From: Beijerinckiaceae bacterium
GTDB lineage: Bacteria; Pseudomonadota; Alphaproteobacteria; Rhizobiales; Beijerinckiaceae
Length of the DNA: 34,714 nt
Direction: 5' to 3'
Assembly: GCA_004298435.1 (NCBI GenBank)
Contig: SCSF01000155.1
Location: forward strand, 1 to 34,714
The notes beneath the pieces are model-generated. The model had not been told where the DNA came from and did no database searches. It saw only the letters and a list, made by a program, of their open reading frames with translations. Positions 9,600-18,722 of the stretch are shown here, in pieces (position 1 is the stretch's first letter; the number at the start of each line of letters is the position of its first letter). Made by a program: the position numbers and the translations under genes.

Positions 9600-11525
9600 T
9601 TACACCGTCACCTGCGCGCCCAGTTCGACGACGCGATCGGAAGGGATCGCAAAGAAGTCCGTCGCATTTGTCGCTTGCCGCATCAGGCTCACGAAGAGCT
9701 TGTCCTGCCAATGCGGCATGCCGGAGTGCGGCGATGTCTTGATTGTGCGGCGGCCGAGAAAAAACGAGGTCGTCATAATATCGAACTTGAGTCCGCATTT
9801 GCGCAGCAGGGCAAGCGCAGCCGGCACGCGCGGGCTTTCCATATAGCCGTAATGCAGAGTGATGCGGGTGACATCGTCGGATATTTTCTCAAGTTCATAG
9901 CGATTGGCGATCGGCACGCGCGGCATGCTTTCGGTGCGCACCGACATGATCCAGACGTTCTCGTGCAGAATCTTGTTGTGCTTGAGATTGTGCATCAAAG
10001 CTGAAGGTGCGGCTTCCGGCTGATTGGTAAGGAAGATGGCAGTGCCCGGCACCCGCGTCGGTTTCGATTTCTCGAGCATGCGGATGAGTTCTTCCAGTGG
10101 AATGGAATCGCGCCGCATTTTTTGCGCCAGCAAGCGATTGCCGCGCACGAAGGTCCACATCACCGTCATAGAGGTGGCAGCGATAAGGAGAGGCACCCAG
10201 CCGCCTTCGATAACCTTGACGAGGTTTGCGGCGAAAAAGGCAATATCGGCCGCGAGGAATATGGCGATGAAACCTATTGCGCCCCAAAGCGGCCATTTCC
10301 ATTTCTTCCAGACGACGACGAAGGCAAGAGAGGTCGTCACCACCATGGTGCCGGTAACGGCAACGCCATAGGCGTTGGCGAGCGCACCGGACGATCTGAA
10401 CAGGAAGACGAGAAGCAGCACGCCAATCAGCAGCATGCGATTGACGTGGGGAATGAAGATCTGGCCTTCCTGCGTCTCGGATTTATGCTGGATTTCCATG
10501 CGCGGCAGAAGCCCGAGCTGGATCGCCTGCCGCACGAGGGAAAAGGCGCCCGTAATGACTGCCTGGCTTGCAATCACCGTCGCGACAGTCGCGAGCAGCA
10601 CGAGCGGCAGCAGAGCCCATGATGGCGCCAGCAGAAAGAAGGGATTCTGGATCGCTGCCCTATTGGCAAGAACCAGTGCGCCTTGCCCGAGGTAATTGAG
10701 CGCCAGCGCCGGCAGGATGAAATAGAGCCATGCCGCCTGAATGGGCTTGCGTCCGAAATGGCCCATGTCGGCATAAAGAGCCTCAGCGCCCGTCACGGCG
10801 AGGAATACCGAGCCGAGAACGATGAAGCCGAGCAGCCCGTTTCCGAACAAAAAGCGAATACCCTCGACAGGATTGAAAGCGAGCAGGATTCGTGGCGCAT
10901 CGGGAATGTTGATCGCGCCGAGCGCGCCGATCACGATGAAGAACACCGCCATGATCGGGCCGAAGAACTTTGCGACTCCACCCGTTCCGATGTTCTGCAC
11001 CCAGAATATCGAAACCAGGATGACGACGGTGAGCGGCAGGATATAGGGCGTGAAAACCGGCGTTACGACGCCAAGGCCCTCGACAGCGGAAAGAACCGAA
11101 ATCGCCGGCGTGATAATGGCGTCACCGGAAAACAGGGCTGCGCCGGCGACGCCGAGAAAAAAAATCATTGCGGCGCGATGGCCGAATGCGTTCTGCGCCA
11201 ACGCCATCAGTGACAGCGTTCCGCCTTCGCCCTTGTTGTCGGCCCGCATGAGAAAGAGGACGTATTTAGCCGTCACCGTGAAGATGAGCGCCCAGATCAG
11301 CAGCGACACTGTCCCGATGATATGAGCGTCCTGAAGTCCGATGCTGCGTGAATGGATGAGCGATTCATGCAAAGCGTAAAGCGGGCTCGTGCCGATGTCG
11401 CCATAGACGACGCCGATGGAACCGAGCGCCAGAGCGGCGAAACTATCTTTTTTTTCGGCCGTGACGGCGGGGATTCCCGCAGCCGGATGCGCGGCCGGGG
11501 CCTTCTCTTGCGCTGTCAGCGCCAT
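9600..11525 (-). CDS. kup: Kup-type low-affinity potassium uptake transporter
   Basis: A 641-residue inner-membrane K+/H+ symporter of the KUP/HAK/KT family. After an Ala/Lys-rich cytoplasmic start of about 28 residues comes the hallmark ALGSIGVVYGDIGTSPLYA in the first membrane helix, then about eleven more hydrophobic helices up to residue 450, and a soluble C-terminal domain of about 180 residues with the family's PGTAIFLT segment. Length and layout fit complete bacterial Kup. The ATG at 11525 follows AAAAGGA; an upstream in-frame extension of 21 residues is basic and atypical. The gene is alone between mutS and the divergent hrpB. Confidence 0.96.
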   Translation of the reverse strand: MALTAQEKAPAAHPAAGIPAVTAEKKDSFAALALGSIGVVYGDIGTSPLYALHESLIHSRSIGLQDAHIIGTVSLLIWALIFTVTAKYVLFLMRADNKGEGGTLSLMALAQNAFGHRAAMIFFLGVAGAALFSGDAIITPAISVLSAVEGLGVVTPVFTPYILPLTVVILVSIFWVQNIGTGGVAKFFGPIMAVFFIVIGALGAINIPDAPRILLAFNPVEGIRFLFGNGLLGFIVLGSVFLAVTGAEALYADMGHFGRKPIQAAWLYFILPALALNYLGQGALVLANRAAIQNPFFLLAPSWALLPLVLLATVATVIASQAVITGAFSLVRQAIQLGLLPRMEIQHKSETQEGQIFIPHVNRMLLIGVLLLVFLFRSSGALANAYGVAVTGTMVVTTSLAFVVVWKKWKWPLWGAIGFIAIFLAADIAFFAANLVKVIEGGWVPLLIAATSMTVMWTFVRGNRLLAQKMRRDSIPLEELIRMLEKSKPTRVPGTAIFLTNQPEAAPSALMHNLKHNKILHENVWIMSVRTESMPRVPIANRYELEKISDDVTRITLHYGYMESPRVPAALALLRKCGLKFDIMTTSFFLGRRTIKTSPHSGMPHWQDKLFVSLMRQATNATDFFAIPSDRVVELGAQVTV

Positions 11526-11873
11526 TCGCAAAGTCCTTTTGTGGAGGATGCTCCTGCGGCGGAGTACAAATGCTGTGATCGGCTGCAAAGTTCATTCGTC
11601 CGGCCCCACCGCCGGGTTCTTCTGCTCGTTGCTCGCCGTCCGCCTGTCTGGGCATAAAGAGCGTGCTGGTGCTCAGCCTCTCTGGTTTTCGTCAGCGCCG
11701 CGCATATAGCGCTTTCCGCGCGCCGGAAAAAGGGGGTGCTTTGCCGCCCGTCTTCTGCGCTGTGGTTTAATGTCATCGCTTCTTTCGATAAATTCGTTTT
11801 TCCCAAGGGCAATATGCGAAGGCTGTGGTGCTGCCGGCTTGCGGTAAACCGCGCCTTTTACCATCAGGATTTC
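11526..11873. other. Divergent kup-hrpB intergenic region
   Basis: These 348 bases should hold promoters for kup (minus) and hrpB (plus). No gene is convincing. A hairpin with arms GGTAAA and TTTACC (11843-11862) sits directly before the hrpB ribosome site and could affect its translation. I see no riboswitch that I can name. Confidence 0.45.
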
Positions 11874-14357
11874 ATGCTCAGTTCTATTCCCAAGCTTCCG
11901 GTCGAATCCGTCCTGCCGCAGCTTCGTGCGGTGCTCGCCAATGGCACGAGCGCCATTCTGATGGCGCCGCCCGGCGCCGGCAAGACCACTCTGGTTCCGC
12001 TCGCGCTTGTTGAGGAGCCGTGGGCGCGCAGCGGCAGAATCATTCTCGTCGAGCCGCGGCGGCTCGCGGCGCGCGCCGCTGCGGAGCGGATGGCCGATCT
12101 GAATGGAGACAGATTGGGCGAAACGATCGGACTGCGCATGCGGCTGATGTCGCGCATCTCGGCAAAGAACCGGATCGAGGTCGTAACGGAAGGCGTCTTT
12201 ACGCGGATGATCCTCGACGATCCGGGCCTTCAGGGCATCACCGCGGTTCTGTTCGACGAGTTCCATGAGCGTTCGCTTGATGCCGATTTCGGTCTCGCTC
12301 TGGCGCTCGATGTCAGTGCCAATCTGCGCACCGATCTGCGCCTCCTGGTGATGTCCGCGACGCTTGATGGAGCGCGGGTGGGGCGGCTCATTGCAGATGA
12401 TGTTCCTCTCATTGAGGCGCAAGGCCGGACGTTTCCAATCGAAACGCACTATCTCGGCCGCGATCCAAAAGAACGAATCGAGGATGCGCTCGCGCGCGCG
12501 GTTCTGCGTGCCGTTGCGGCGGAGTCCGGCTCGATCCTGGTGTTTTTGCCGGGACAAGGCGAGATCGCGCGCCTTGCTGCGCTGCTTGCCAAAAGAATCA
12601 AGGATCCTGAGATTGAGATCGCGTCACTTTATTCCGGGCTTGATCGCGCGGCACAGGAGCGCGCCATCGCACCCGCGCAAACAGGCAGGCGCAAGATCGT
12701 GCTCGCCACCTCGATCGCCGAGACGTCGTTGACCATAGAAGGCATTCGCGTCGTTATCGATTCTGGTCTCGCGCGCGTGCCCCGCTATGAGCCCGACCGC
12801 GGGCTTACGCGGCTCGAAACCGTGCGCGTTTCGCGCGCTGCTGCTGACCAGCGGTGGGGCCGCGCCGGGCGCATGGAGCCCGGGCTTTGTTATCGGCTGT
12901 GGGAAGAGGCGGCGAACGGAGCGCTGGAAGCGTTTAATGCACCTGAGATTCTGCATACCGATCTTTCGCGGTTTCTGCTCGACTGCATTGCGTGGGGCGC
13001 ACGCGATCCAGAGCGCGATTTGCGCTTTCTCGATGCGCCTCCAGCGGCGGCTCTCGGTGAAGCCAAAAACCTGTTGATAGCGATCGGCGCGCTCGATCCT
13101 GCGGGTGGCTTAAGCGCGGAAGGGCAGGCAATTCGCTCGCTGGCTCTGCCTGTGCGGCTGGCGCGAATGATTCTCGATGCGCGTGCCGGCGGCGAAACGG
13201 CGCTTGCCGCGGAGAGCGCCGTTCTTCTTTCCGAACGAGGCCTCGGCGGTGACAGCATCGATCTTGCGCTGCGGATCGAACGGTTCCGGAAAGATCATTC
13301 GCAACGCGCCGAGGATGGCCGCCGCCTTGTCCGCGGCCTCCTGAAACAAGTTGGCGACGAGACTGCGAAGGCTGGGGATGATCCTGCCAATTGCGGGCGT
13401 CACCTCGCTGCGGCGTTCCCCGACCGCATCGCCAAGGCGCGCGGAAAGGCTGGAGAATTTCTGCTTGCCAATGGTCGCGCCGCGCATGTCGAACCGCATG
13501 ATCCGCTGGCGCGCGAAAATTTTCTCGCAGTTGGTGAAATCGCCGGACGCGCGGCTGGCGCGCGCATCCTTCTTGCGGCGGCTTTGACGTTTGAAGACAT
13601 CGAGGCTGTTGCTGGCGCAGACATCGTTACGCGTGAGGACCTGAGCTTTGATGCGACGCGCTGTCAGGTTCAGGCGCGCAAGCAAAGGCGGCTTGGCGCG
13701 CTTGTGTTTGCCGAACAGAAACTGAGCGCCGTGCAGGACCCGCATACGCCCCGCCTCCTCGCAGAAGGAATTGCGGCCTCCTGCTTCGATAGACTCCCCT
13801 GGAGCAAAGCCCTCACGCAGTGGCGGGATCGCATAGCCTTCTTGCGGAGAGCCGAAAGCGATTCCGCTTGGCCCGATTTTTCCGATGAGGCGCTGCGGGC
13901 CAGCGCCGCGGATTGGCTCGCGCCGTTTCTTGATGGGAAGACGAGCCTGTCGGAAGTTTCCGCCACGGATCTCGATTCCGCCGTGAAAGCTTTGCTGCCT
14001 TATGAAATGCAACGGCGGCTTGAGGCCGAAGCCCCGACCCATTTCGAAACGCCGGCCGGTTCGCGGATCGCGCTCGATTATGCTGCCGAAGGCGGTCCGC
14101 TTCTATCGGTGCGCGTTCAGGAATTGTACGGGCTGAAACAGCATCCCGCGATCGCCAAGGGTGCTGTTCCGCTCACTCTGGAGTTGTTGTCGCCTGCCAG
14201 CCGCCCCATCCAGATCACCCGCGATCTCCCAGGCTTCTGGCGCGGCTCATGGTCTGCCGCGAAGACGGACATGAAGGGCCGTTACCCGCGTCATTTCTGG
14301 CCTGACGATCCCGCTGCGGCGCAGCCGACAACACGGGCAAAGCCGAGGGGAACCTGA
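11874..14357 (+). CDS. hrpB: ATP-dependent helicase HrpB
   Basis: An 827-residue DEAH/DExH-type RNA helicase of the HrpB family, close to the usual length. Seen: Walker A APPGAGKTT (31-39), motif Ia EPRRLAARAAA, Walker B DEFHER (128-133), motif III SAT (161-163), motif V near LATSIAETSLTI, and motif VI QRWGRAGR (326-333, with Trp where Ala is common). A helicase-associated region and the family's C-terminal HrpB domain follow. The cellular RNA or RNP target is not established for most bacteria. The ATG at 11874 follows AGGA with good spacing; upstream in-frame codons (from 11736) lack family character. Confidence 0.95.
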   Translation: MLSSIPKLPVESVLPQLRAVLANGTSAILMAPPGAGKTTLVPLALVEEPWARSGRIILVEPRRLAARAAAERMADLNGDRLGETIGLRMRLMSRISAKNRIEVVTEGVFTRMILDDPGLQGITAVLFDEFHERSLDADFGLALALDVSANLRTDLRLLVMSATLDGARVGRLIADDVPLIEAQGRTFPIETHYLGRDPKERIEDALARAVLRAVAAESGSILVFLPGQGEIARLAALLAKRIKDPEIEIASLYSGLDRAAQERAIAPAQTGRRKIVLATSIAETSLTIEGIRVVIDSGLARVPRYEPDRGLTRLETVRVSRAAADQRWGRAGRMEPGLCYRLWEEAANGALEAFNAPEILHTDLSRFLLDCIAWGARDPERDLRFLDAPPAAALGEAKNLLIAIGALDPAGGLSAEGQAIRSLALPVRLARMILDARAGGETALAAESAVLLSERGLGGDSIDLALRIERFRKDHSQRAEDGRRLVRGLLKQVGDETAKAGDDPANCGRHLAAAFPDRIAKARGKAGEFLLANGRAAHVEPHDPLARENFLAVGEIAGRAAGARILLAAALTFEDIEAVAGADIVTREDLSFDATRCQVQARKQRRLGALVFAEQKLSAVQDPHTPRLLAEGIAASCFDRLPWSKALTQWRDRIAFLRRAESDSAWPDFSDEALRASAADWLAPFLDGKTSLSEVSATDLDSAVKALLPYEMQRRLEAEAPTHFETPAGSRIALDYAAEGGPLLSVRVQELYGLKQHPAIAKGAVPLTLELLSPASRPIQITRDLPGFWRGSWSAAKTDMKGRYPRHFWPDDPAAAQPTTRAKPRGT

Positions 14358-14443
14358 AGGCTGCACTCGCGGTTACGCTGTGAATGGATCGATTCCGCGT
14401 GTAATTTAATTTGGCGCGGGCACCAACACAGCCGGAGGCTGCG

Positions 14444-14647
14444 ATGCGCGTCATTTTGGGCATTATCATCGGGTTTTTTTTGACACTTGGGGGCACCTAT
14501 GTCGCCGATGCCGGCCGTCATAACGTCTGCCCTGCGGCCCAGAACCGCCCGCTCGTCAACTGGGACGAGGTGAATCTCCGGTTCGGGCAATTTTCCTCCA
14601 CCATTGAGACAGGCTGGGACCGTCTGACGGGGCATCACGGGTCTTAG
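14444..14647 (+). CDS. Small membrane-anchored or exported protein (67 aa)
   Basis: Not recognised by name. It begins with one hydrophobic segment (about 2-20, [20 protein letters not shown]-like), which is either a signal peptide with a possible cut after the Ala at about 20 or a single membrane anchor. A short polar domain follows with one Cys and a conserved-looking NWDEV..R segment and ends in GWDRLTGH. The ribosome site CCGGAGG lies six bases before the ATG, which supports a real gene. It lies between hrpB and rplY on the same strand. Confidence 0.68.
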   Translation: MRVILGIIIGFFLTLGGTYVADAGRHNVCPAAQNRPLVNWDEVNLRFGQFSSTIETGWDRLTGHHGS

Positions 14648-14670
14648 GAGGAGGCCCAGGGTTGGGCGCA

Positions 14671-14699
14671 TTGCGCTGCGGCACGCAAGCTCCTATAAG
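14671..14699 (+). promoter_or_regulatory. Candidate sigma-70-type promoter for rplY-pth
   Basis: A -35-like TTGCGC, a 17-base spacer and a -10-like TATAAG lie about 70 bases before the rplY start codon. Spacing is ideal; matches to consensus are four and five of six. There is no experimental support. Confidence 0.42.
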
Positions 14700-14769
14700 G
14701 CCGCTGCGGTCGTTTCCGACACCCCTGGAGGCACAGGACCGCATTTTTACCAGTTTGAAGGATACCGAA

Positions 14770-15441
14770 ATGGCCGAAACGAAATCAATCGCGGCCACGG
14801 TCCGCAGCGGGATAGGCAAGGGGGCCGCCCGCAGCGTTCGCCGTGAAGGCCGTATACCAGCCGTCATTTATGGCGGCGGCGACCCGGCAGAGCCTATCGC
14901 GCTCGACTATCGCGAACTCAACAAGCTCATCTACGCCGGGCATTTTCTCACGACGATTTTTGAAGTCGACGTCGAGGGCAAGAAGCAGCGGGTTATCCCG
15001 CGCGACTATCAGCTCGATCCGATCAAGGATCAGCCGCTCCACATCGATTTCCTGCGCCTGAAGGCGGGTACGACGGTGCGTGTCGAAGTGCCGGTCCACT
15101 TCATCAACCAGGAAGTCAGTCCTGGCCTGAAGAAAGGCGGCACGCTCAATGTCGTCCGCCATGTCATCGAGATGAGGGCGCCGGCTGAAGCGATCCCGGA
15201 GGCGATCACCGTCGATCTGGGCAAGCTCGATATCGCCGAATCCCTGCATATTTCGGCAATCGAACTGCCGCAGGGCTGCAAACCGACGATCACCGATCGC
15301 AATTTCACCATTGTGACCCTGGTACCGCCGATTGCCGCAGCGGAAACGCCTGCTGCTGCGGCCGCCACCGCCACTGCCACCGCCGCAGCCACACCGGCTG
15401 CTGCTCCGGCCAAGGCCCCTGCGGCGGCGAAGAAGAAGTAG
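14770..15441 (+). CDS. rplY: Large ribosomal subunit protein bL25 (CTC/TL5 form)
   Basis: Binds 5S rRNA in the central protuberance of the 50S subunit. The 223-residue protein is the long form: N-terminal 5S-binding domain (about 1-95, with [14 protein letters not shown]), the C-terminal TL5/CTC beta domain (about 98-190), and an Ala/Pro/Thr-rich tail ending in Lys-Lys-Lys. The tail is low-complexity and common in this order. The ATG at 14770 follows GAAGGA; a longer frame from 14662 starts in the likely promoter and is rejected. pth follows on the same strand after 217 bases that hold a repeat element. Confidence 0.96.
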   Translation: MAETKSIAATVRSGIGKGAARSVRREGRIPAVIYGGGDPAEPIALDYRELNKLIYAGHFLTTIFEVDVEGKKQRVIPRDYQLDPIKDQPLHIDFLRLKAGTTVRVEVPVHFINQEVSPGLKKGGTLNVVRHVIEMRAPAEAIPEAITVDLGKLDIAESLHISAIELPQGCKPTITDRNFTIVTLVPPIAAAETPAAAAATATATAAATPAAAPAKAPAAAKKK

Positions 15442-15450
15442 CGGAACTAT

Positions 15451-15551
15451 AGCGGTTTTGAGCGAAGTGGCTTCCGGTTCGCGTGAAGAAAACGCGTCAA
15501 GACAAATAAATAGACCGCGGTTCTGATTCCGTCAGAACCGTGACGGCTCTA
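15451..15551 (+). repeat. Dispersed palindromic repeat, copy A
   Basis: Two stem-loops in tandem. The first runs from GCGGTTTTGAGCG to GAAGAAAACGCG; the second (15518-15540) is a perfect 9-base stem CGGTTCTGA/TCAGAACCG with loop TTCCG. It ends in GGCTCTA followed by seven A. It is nearly identical to the element at 27461-27562. It lies between rplY and pth and could act as a processing or stop signal between the two genes. Confidence 0.78.
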
Positions 15552-15558
15552 AAAAAAT

Positions 15559-15583
15559 TTGAAGCGGGATAATTCCGCTTCAA
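15559..15583. repeat. Perfect hairpin upstream of pth
   Basis: Arms TTGAAGCGG and CCGCTTCAA (9 bases each) around a 7-base A/T-rich loop. A third, smaller hairpin (TCTGG-CTTCA-CCAGA, 15608-15622) follows. With copy A these make a chain of four stem-loops in the rplY-pth gap. Confidence 0.6.
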
Positions 15584-15658
15584 CCTGTCCGCGCGATCGG
15601 ATGCGGTTCTGGCTTCACCAGAGTCGAAACGGCTCCAGTGCATGTCTTGCAGGCTGCC

Positions 15659-16255
15659 ATGATGCTCTTTGTCGGCCTTGGCAATCCGGGCCGTGCCTAT
15701 GCTGGAAACCGCCACAACATCGGCTTCATGGCCGCGGATGCGATCGCGCGCCTCCACCGGTTTCCCGCTTTTCGCGGCCGTTTCAAGGGGCTTGCGAGCG
15801 AGGCGGGGCTCGGCGGCGAAAAAGTGCTCCTCCTGAAGCCCGAGACCTACATGAACGACTCCGGCAGAGCGGTGCAGGAGGCGGTCCGCTTTTACAAGAT
15901 CGCTCTGAACGATGTTGTCGTCTTTCACGATGAGCTTGATCTCTTGCCTGGAAAACTTCGCGTAAAGCTGGGTGGCGGCAATGCGGGCCACAATGGCCTG
16001 CGTTCGATCAGCGAATGCATCGGCAACGACTATCGCCGGGTGCGGATCGGCATCGGCCATCCGGGCGACAAGAATCGGGTGCATGATTATGTGCTGTCCG
16101 ATTTCGGCAAGGCCGAGATGGCTTGGGTCGAGACGATCTGCGAGACAATCGCCGCCGACGTCGGGTTTCTGGTGAAGGGTGAGGATGCGACCTTCCAGAA
16201 TAAGGTGCATCTTGCGATGGCGGTTGCGGGCTTCGGCAAAGACGGGGCGGCGTAG
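15659..16255 (+). CDS. pth: Peptidyl-tRNA hydrolase
   Basis: Frees tRNA from peptidyl-tRNA that drops off the ribosome. The 198-residue protein has the full bacterial Pth pattern: LFVGLGNPG at the N-terminus, the catalytic His in NRHNIGF, Asn in YMNDSG, the FHDELDL segment with the catalytic-site Asp, and the [12 protein letters not shown] loop. Two consecutive ATG codons (15659 and 15662) are both possible; a GTG seven codons upstream is less likely. The rplY-pth order is the usual one in this class. ychF, which often follows pth, is not here; a TrmO-like gene takes its place. Confidence 0.97.
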   Translation: MMLFVGLGNPGRAYAGNRHNIGFMAADAIARLHRFPAFRGRFKGLASEAGLGGEKVLLLKPETYMNDSGRAVQEAVRFYKIALNDVVVFHDELDLLPGKLRVKLGGGNAGHNGLRSISECIGNDYRRVRIGIGHPGDKNRVHDYVLSDFGKAEMAWVETICETIAADVGFLVKGEDATFQNKVHLAMAVAGFGKDGAA

Positions 16256-16292
16256 AGCGATTTCCGGTCAGGCGATTGTAGCGCAGGCCCAT

Positions 16293-16805
16293 ATGGCAAC
16301 GAAAGACGAGACGATCAGGCCCGGTGAAACTGCAATCGATTTGCCGGACGGCTTCGATGCGGCGGTCTATTTCATCGGCCGCATTCGCACGCCCTGGCGC
16401 GAGCGCGGAGAATGTCCGCGTCAGGGCGACCGCGTCGCAGGCCCGGAATGCCGTATTGAAATCGATGCGCGCTGGCGCGCCGCGCTGTCCGGCATCGAAC
16501 GTAGCAGCGAATTGCAGATCCTTTACTGGATGAATTTTGCGCGCCGCGATCTCGTGCTGCAAATGCCGCGCGGCCGCGCCGCTGCCCTCGGCACCTTTGC
16601 CTTGCGTTCGCCTGCAAGGCCCAATCCCATTGCATCTTCGCTTGTCACGCTGCTGCGCGTTGAAGACGCGACGCTCATCGTCAGGGGCCTCGACTGCCTT
16701 GATGGTACGCCGCTGATCGATGTCAAACCGAGCTATAACAAAACACTCTCTTCCCCGGACGAGCCCGCGAAGCAGGCGAAGATCCGAGGTCCAGAATCTC
16801 AATGA
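16293..16805 (+). CDS. trmO: TrmO/TsaA family tRNA (N6-threonylcarbamoyladenosine37) methyltransferase
   Basis: A 170-residue protein of the TsaA/YaeB/TrmO family, which uses S-adenosylmethionine to methylate t6A37 in some tRNAs. Seen: the N-terminal beta-barrel start FIGRIRTPW followed by CPRQG, then the family hallmark RSPARPNPIASS, and the closing DGTPLIDVKPSYN. Length is near that of single-domain members; the C-terminal extension of E. coli TrmO is absent. The ATG at 16293 has only a weak AGG; upstream in-frame codons overlap pth. It follows pth by 37 bases and is probably co-transcribed. Some family members have other roles, so the exact substrate is uncertain. Confidence 0.88.
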   Translation: MATKDETIRPGETAIDLPDGFDAAVYFIGRIRTPWRERGECPRQGDRVAGPECRIEIDARWRAALSGIERSSELQILYWMNFARRDLVLQMPRGRAAALGTFALRSPARPNPIASSLVTLLRVEDATLIVRGLDCLDGTPLIDVKPSYNKTLSSPDEPAKQAKIRGPESQ

Positions 16806-16892
16806 GGCGCTTGTTGTTCTGGATGCCGGATGCCTTCGCTGCGCTCAGGCTCCGGGAAAGAGATGGAACCGCAGCGTAAAGACATTTTAGCG

Positions 16893-18659
16893 CTATTTCC
16901 GGAATGTCATAATCTCATGGGTCGGTTCGCGGATCACCGATGCGGCGGGAACATCCAGACTCCAGCAGACTCCATCGGGTGCGAATTGCGCTTCCGAAAC
17001 GCCGCCGAGAGCCTGCCCGATAATCCGATCCATGACCATGCGGCCGAAACCTTTGTGGCCCGGAGCCACTACGGGAGGGCCGTTGCGCTCTTCCCAGCGC
17101 ATATGTACGCGCCGCTCATTATTTTCGTCCATCACGAGCGACCAGGAAATGGTGATTGTGCCCTGATCCACGGAGAGCGCGCCGAATTTCGCTGCATTGG
17201 TCGAAAGCTCGTGCAGCGCAATGCCGATATTCTGCGCGGCCTCCGGCTTCAGAATGAGATCCGGTCCTTCGAGGTGTATGCGAACGCCGAAAAGTTCGCT
17301 GTAATGTTGCAATTGTGAGCGGATTAATTGCACCAGCGAGGCGCCTTCCCAATCCTCGCTCGAAAGCAGATCGTGAGAGCCGGCCAGGCCGCTCAATCGT
17401 TCGCTGAAGCGCACGACAAATTCTTCCGGCGATGTCAGCAAAGTCAGCGACTGGCGCGCCATCGCCTGAATCACCGCGAGAAGATTCTTCGACCTGTGCG
17501 TCAGTTCGCGCATCAGCAACCGGACATGCGCCTCGCGTTGTTTCTGTGCTGTGATGTCGCGAATAATCAGCGAGCCGCCGACGAGATTGCCATCAAGGCC
17601 GGTGACTGGCGCACCCCTGATCCAGACTTCGATCTTCTGTCCGTCCTTGCGGGACCTCTGCGTTTGATATTCGATCGCTTCGCCTTTCATCAGCCGCTGC
17701 ATGATGCCGCGCCGCTCCGGCAACAGCTCTTCAGGGACGAGGAAATCAGCCTTCCGGCCAAGAATCTCCTGCGCCATATAGCCGAACAGTTGCTCAGCGC
17801 CCTTGTTCCAGGTGAGGATCGTGTCGGTAAAATCGATGCTGACAATCGCATCTATGGAAGAGGCAACGATGGCTGCGAGTTGCGCGTTGCGCAGATCGGC
17901 CTGCTTGCGCTCGGTAATATCGAGACTGAGGCAGAGTACCCTTTCAAGCCGCCCAGCCTGTCCCTTGATGAATTTGCCGCGGACGGTAATCCAGCGGATA
18001 TCTCCATCCGGCAGAAAGACGCGGAAATCGTGATCGAATACGCCGCCTTCGGCCATCAGGGAGCGATATTCCTCGGCGAAGGCGGCCTTATCATCCGGAT
18101 GCAGATGTCGCCCGATCACTTCCGGATCGAAATGCCCTTCGGGCGGATCTGTCTTGAGGTGAAACAATTCGGCGAATTTGTCAGACCAGAGCGCATGGCC
18201 CGTGATCAGGTTCCAGTCGAAAACCGCGAGGCCACCCGCATCCTGCGCCAGTTGCAGACGCGCCTCTGCATCGCGCAGAGCCGACCGTGCCCGCCGCAGA
18301 TGCAACAGTGACTCGACCAGCGTGACGAGTTCACGCGGTTCGAAAGGTTCGATGAGATAACCGTCAGCATCGCTGCGGAAACCGGCTTTCGAACCCGCTT
18401 CCCCCTTGCTCCCGACATGAACAATCGGCGCCGTCGGGTTGCGCAGCCTGATAGTCTGGTCAAGGTCCATGCCACCTGGCTGTTGCGCGTCTTTGCCAAG
18501 CAAAAAGACGTCGAAGCCGTCCATCTCGATATCGTGCAAAGCCTCCGCGCCCGGAGCGGCCGCGCTGACGTTCCAGCCCGCGTCCTTGAACAGACGCAGC
18601 TTTGCATCGCGGCTGACATCGTCGGCTTCGACGATCAGTAAGTTAGCTTGGCTTTCCAT
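16893..18659 (-). CDS. PAS-containing HWE-family sensor histidine kinase with a degenerate N-terminal receiver
   Basis: A soluble 588-residue signalling protein. Order: receiver-like domain (1-118); PAS 1 (about 135-255); PAS 2 (about 260-375, followed by ITAQKQRE); HWE/HisKA2-type kinase core (about 378-575). The phosphoacceptor is His388 in LTHRSKNLL, the N-box is HELSTNAAKFGAL (Asn488), and the W-x-E element RWEERNGP is present, all marks of this alphaproteobacterial class. In the receiver the phosphoacceptor position holds Gly55 (FLLGKD) and the switch Lys position holds Glu104 (YLIEPF), so it probably cannot be phosphorylated normally. No clear ribosome site precedes the ATG. It lies 63 bases after the MoeB-like gene on the same strand. 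The usual HWE partner (a PhyR-type or single-domain regulator) is not adjacent. Confidence 0.92.
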   Translation of the reverse strand: MESQANLLIVEADDVSRDAKLRLFKDAGWNVSAAAPGAEALHDIEMDGFDVFLLGKDAQQPGGMDLDQTIRLRNPTAPIVHVGSKGEAGSKAGFRSDADGYLIEPFEPRELVTLVESLLHLRRARSALRDAEARLQLAQDAGGLAVFDWNLITGHALWSDKFAELFHLKTDPPEGHFDPEVIGRHLHPDDKAAFAEEYRSLMAEGGVFDHDFRVFLPDGDIRWITVRGKFIKGQAGRLERVLCLSLDITERKQADLRNAQLAAIVASSIDAIVSIDFTDTILTWNKGAEQLFGYMAQEILGRKADFLVPEELLPERRGIMQRLMKGEAIEYQTQRSRKDGQKIEVWIRGAPVTGLDGNLVGGSLIIRDITAQKQREAHVRLLMRELTHRSKNLLAVIQAMARQSLTLLTSPEEFVVRFSERLSGLAGSHDLLSSEDWEGASLVQLIRSQLQHYSELFGVRIHLEGPDLILKPEAAQNIGIALHELSTNAAKFGALSVDQGTITISWSLVMDENNERRVHMRWEERNGPPVVAPGHKGFGRMVMDRIIGQALGGVSEAQFAPDGVCWSLDVPAASVIREPTHEIMTFRK

Positions 18660-18722
18660 CAGGACCGCAGAGCTTGAAAGGTGTCTGGATCGATCCGCCG
18701 GTTATGATCGTGCGATCCGGGA

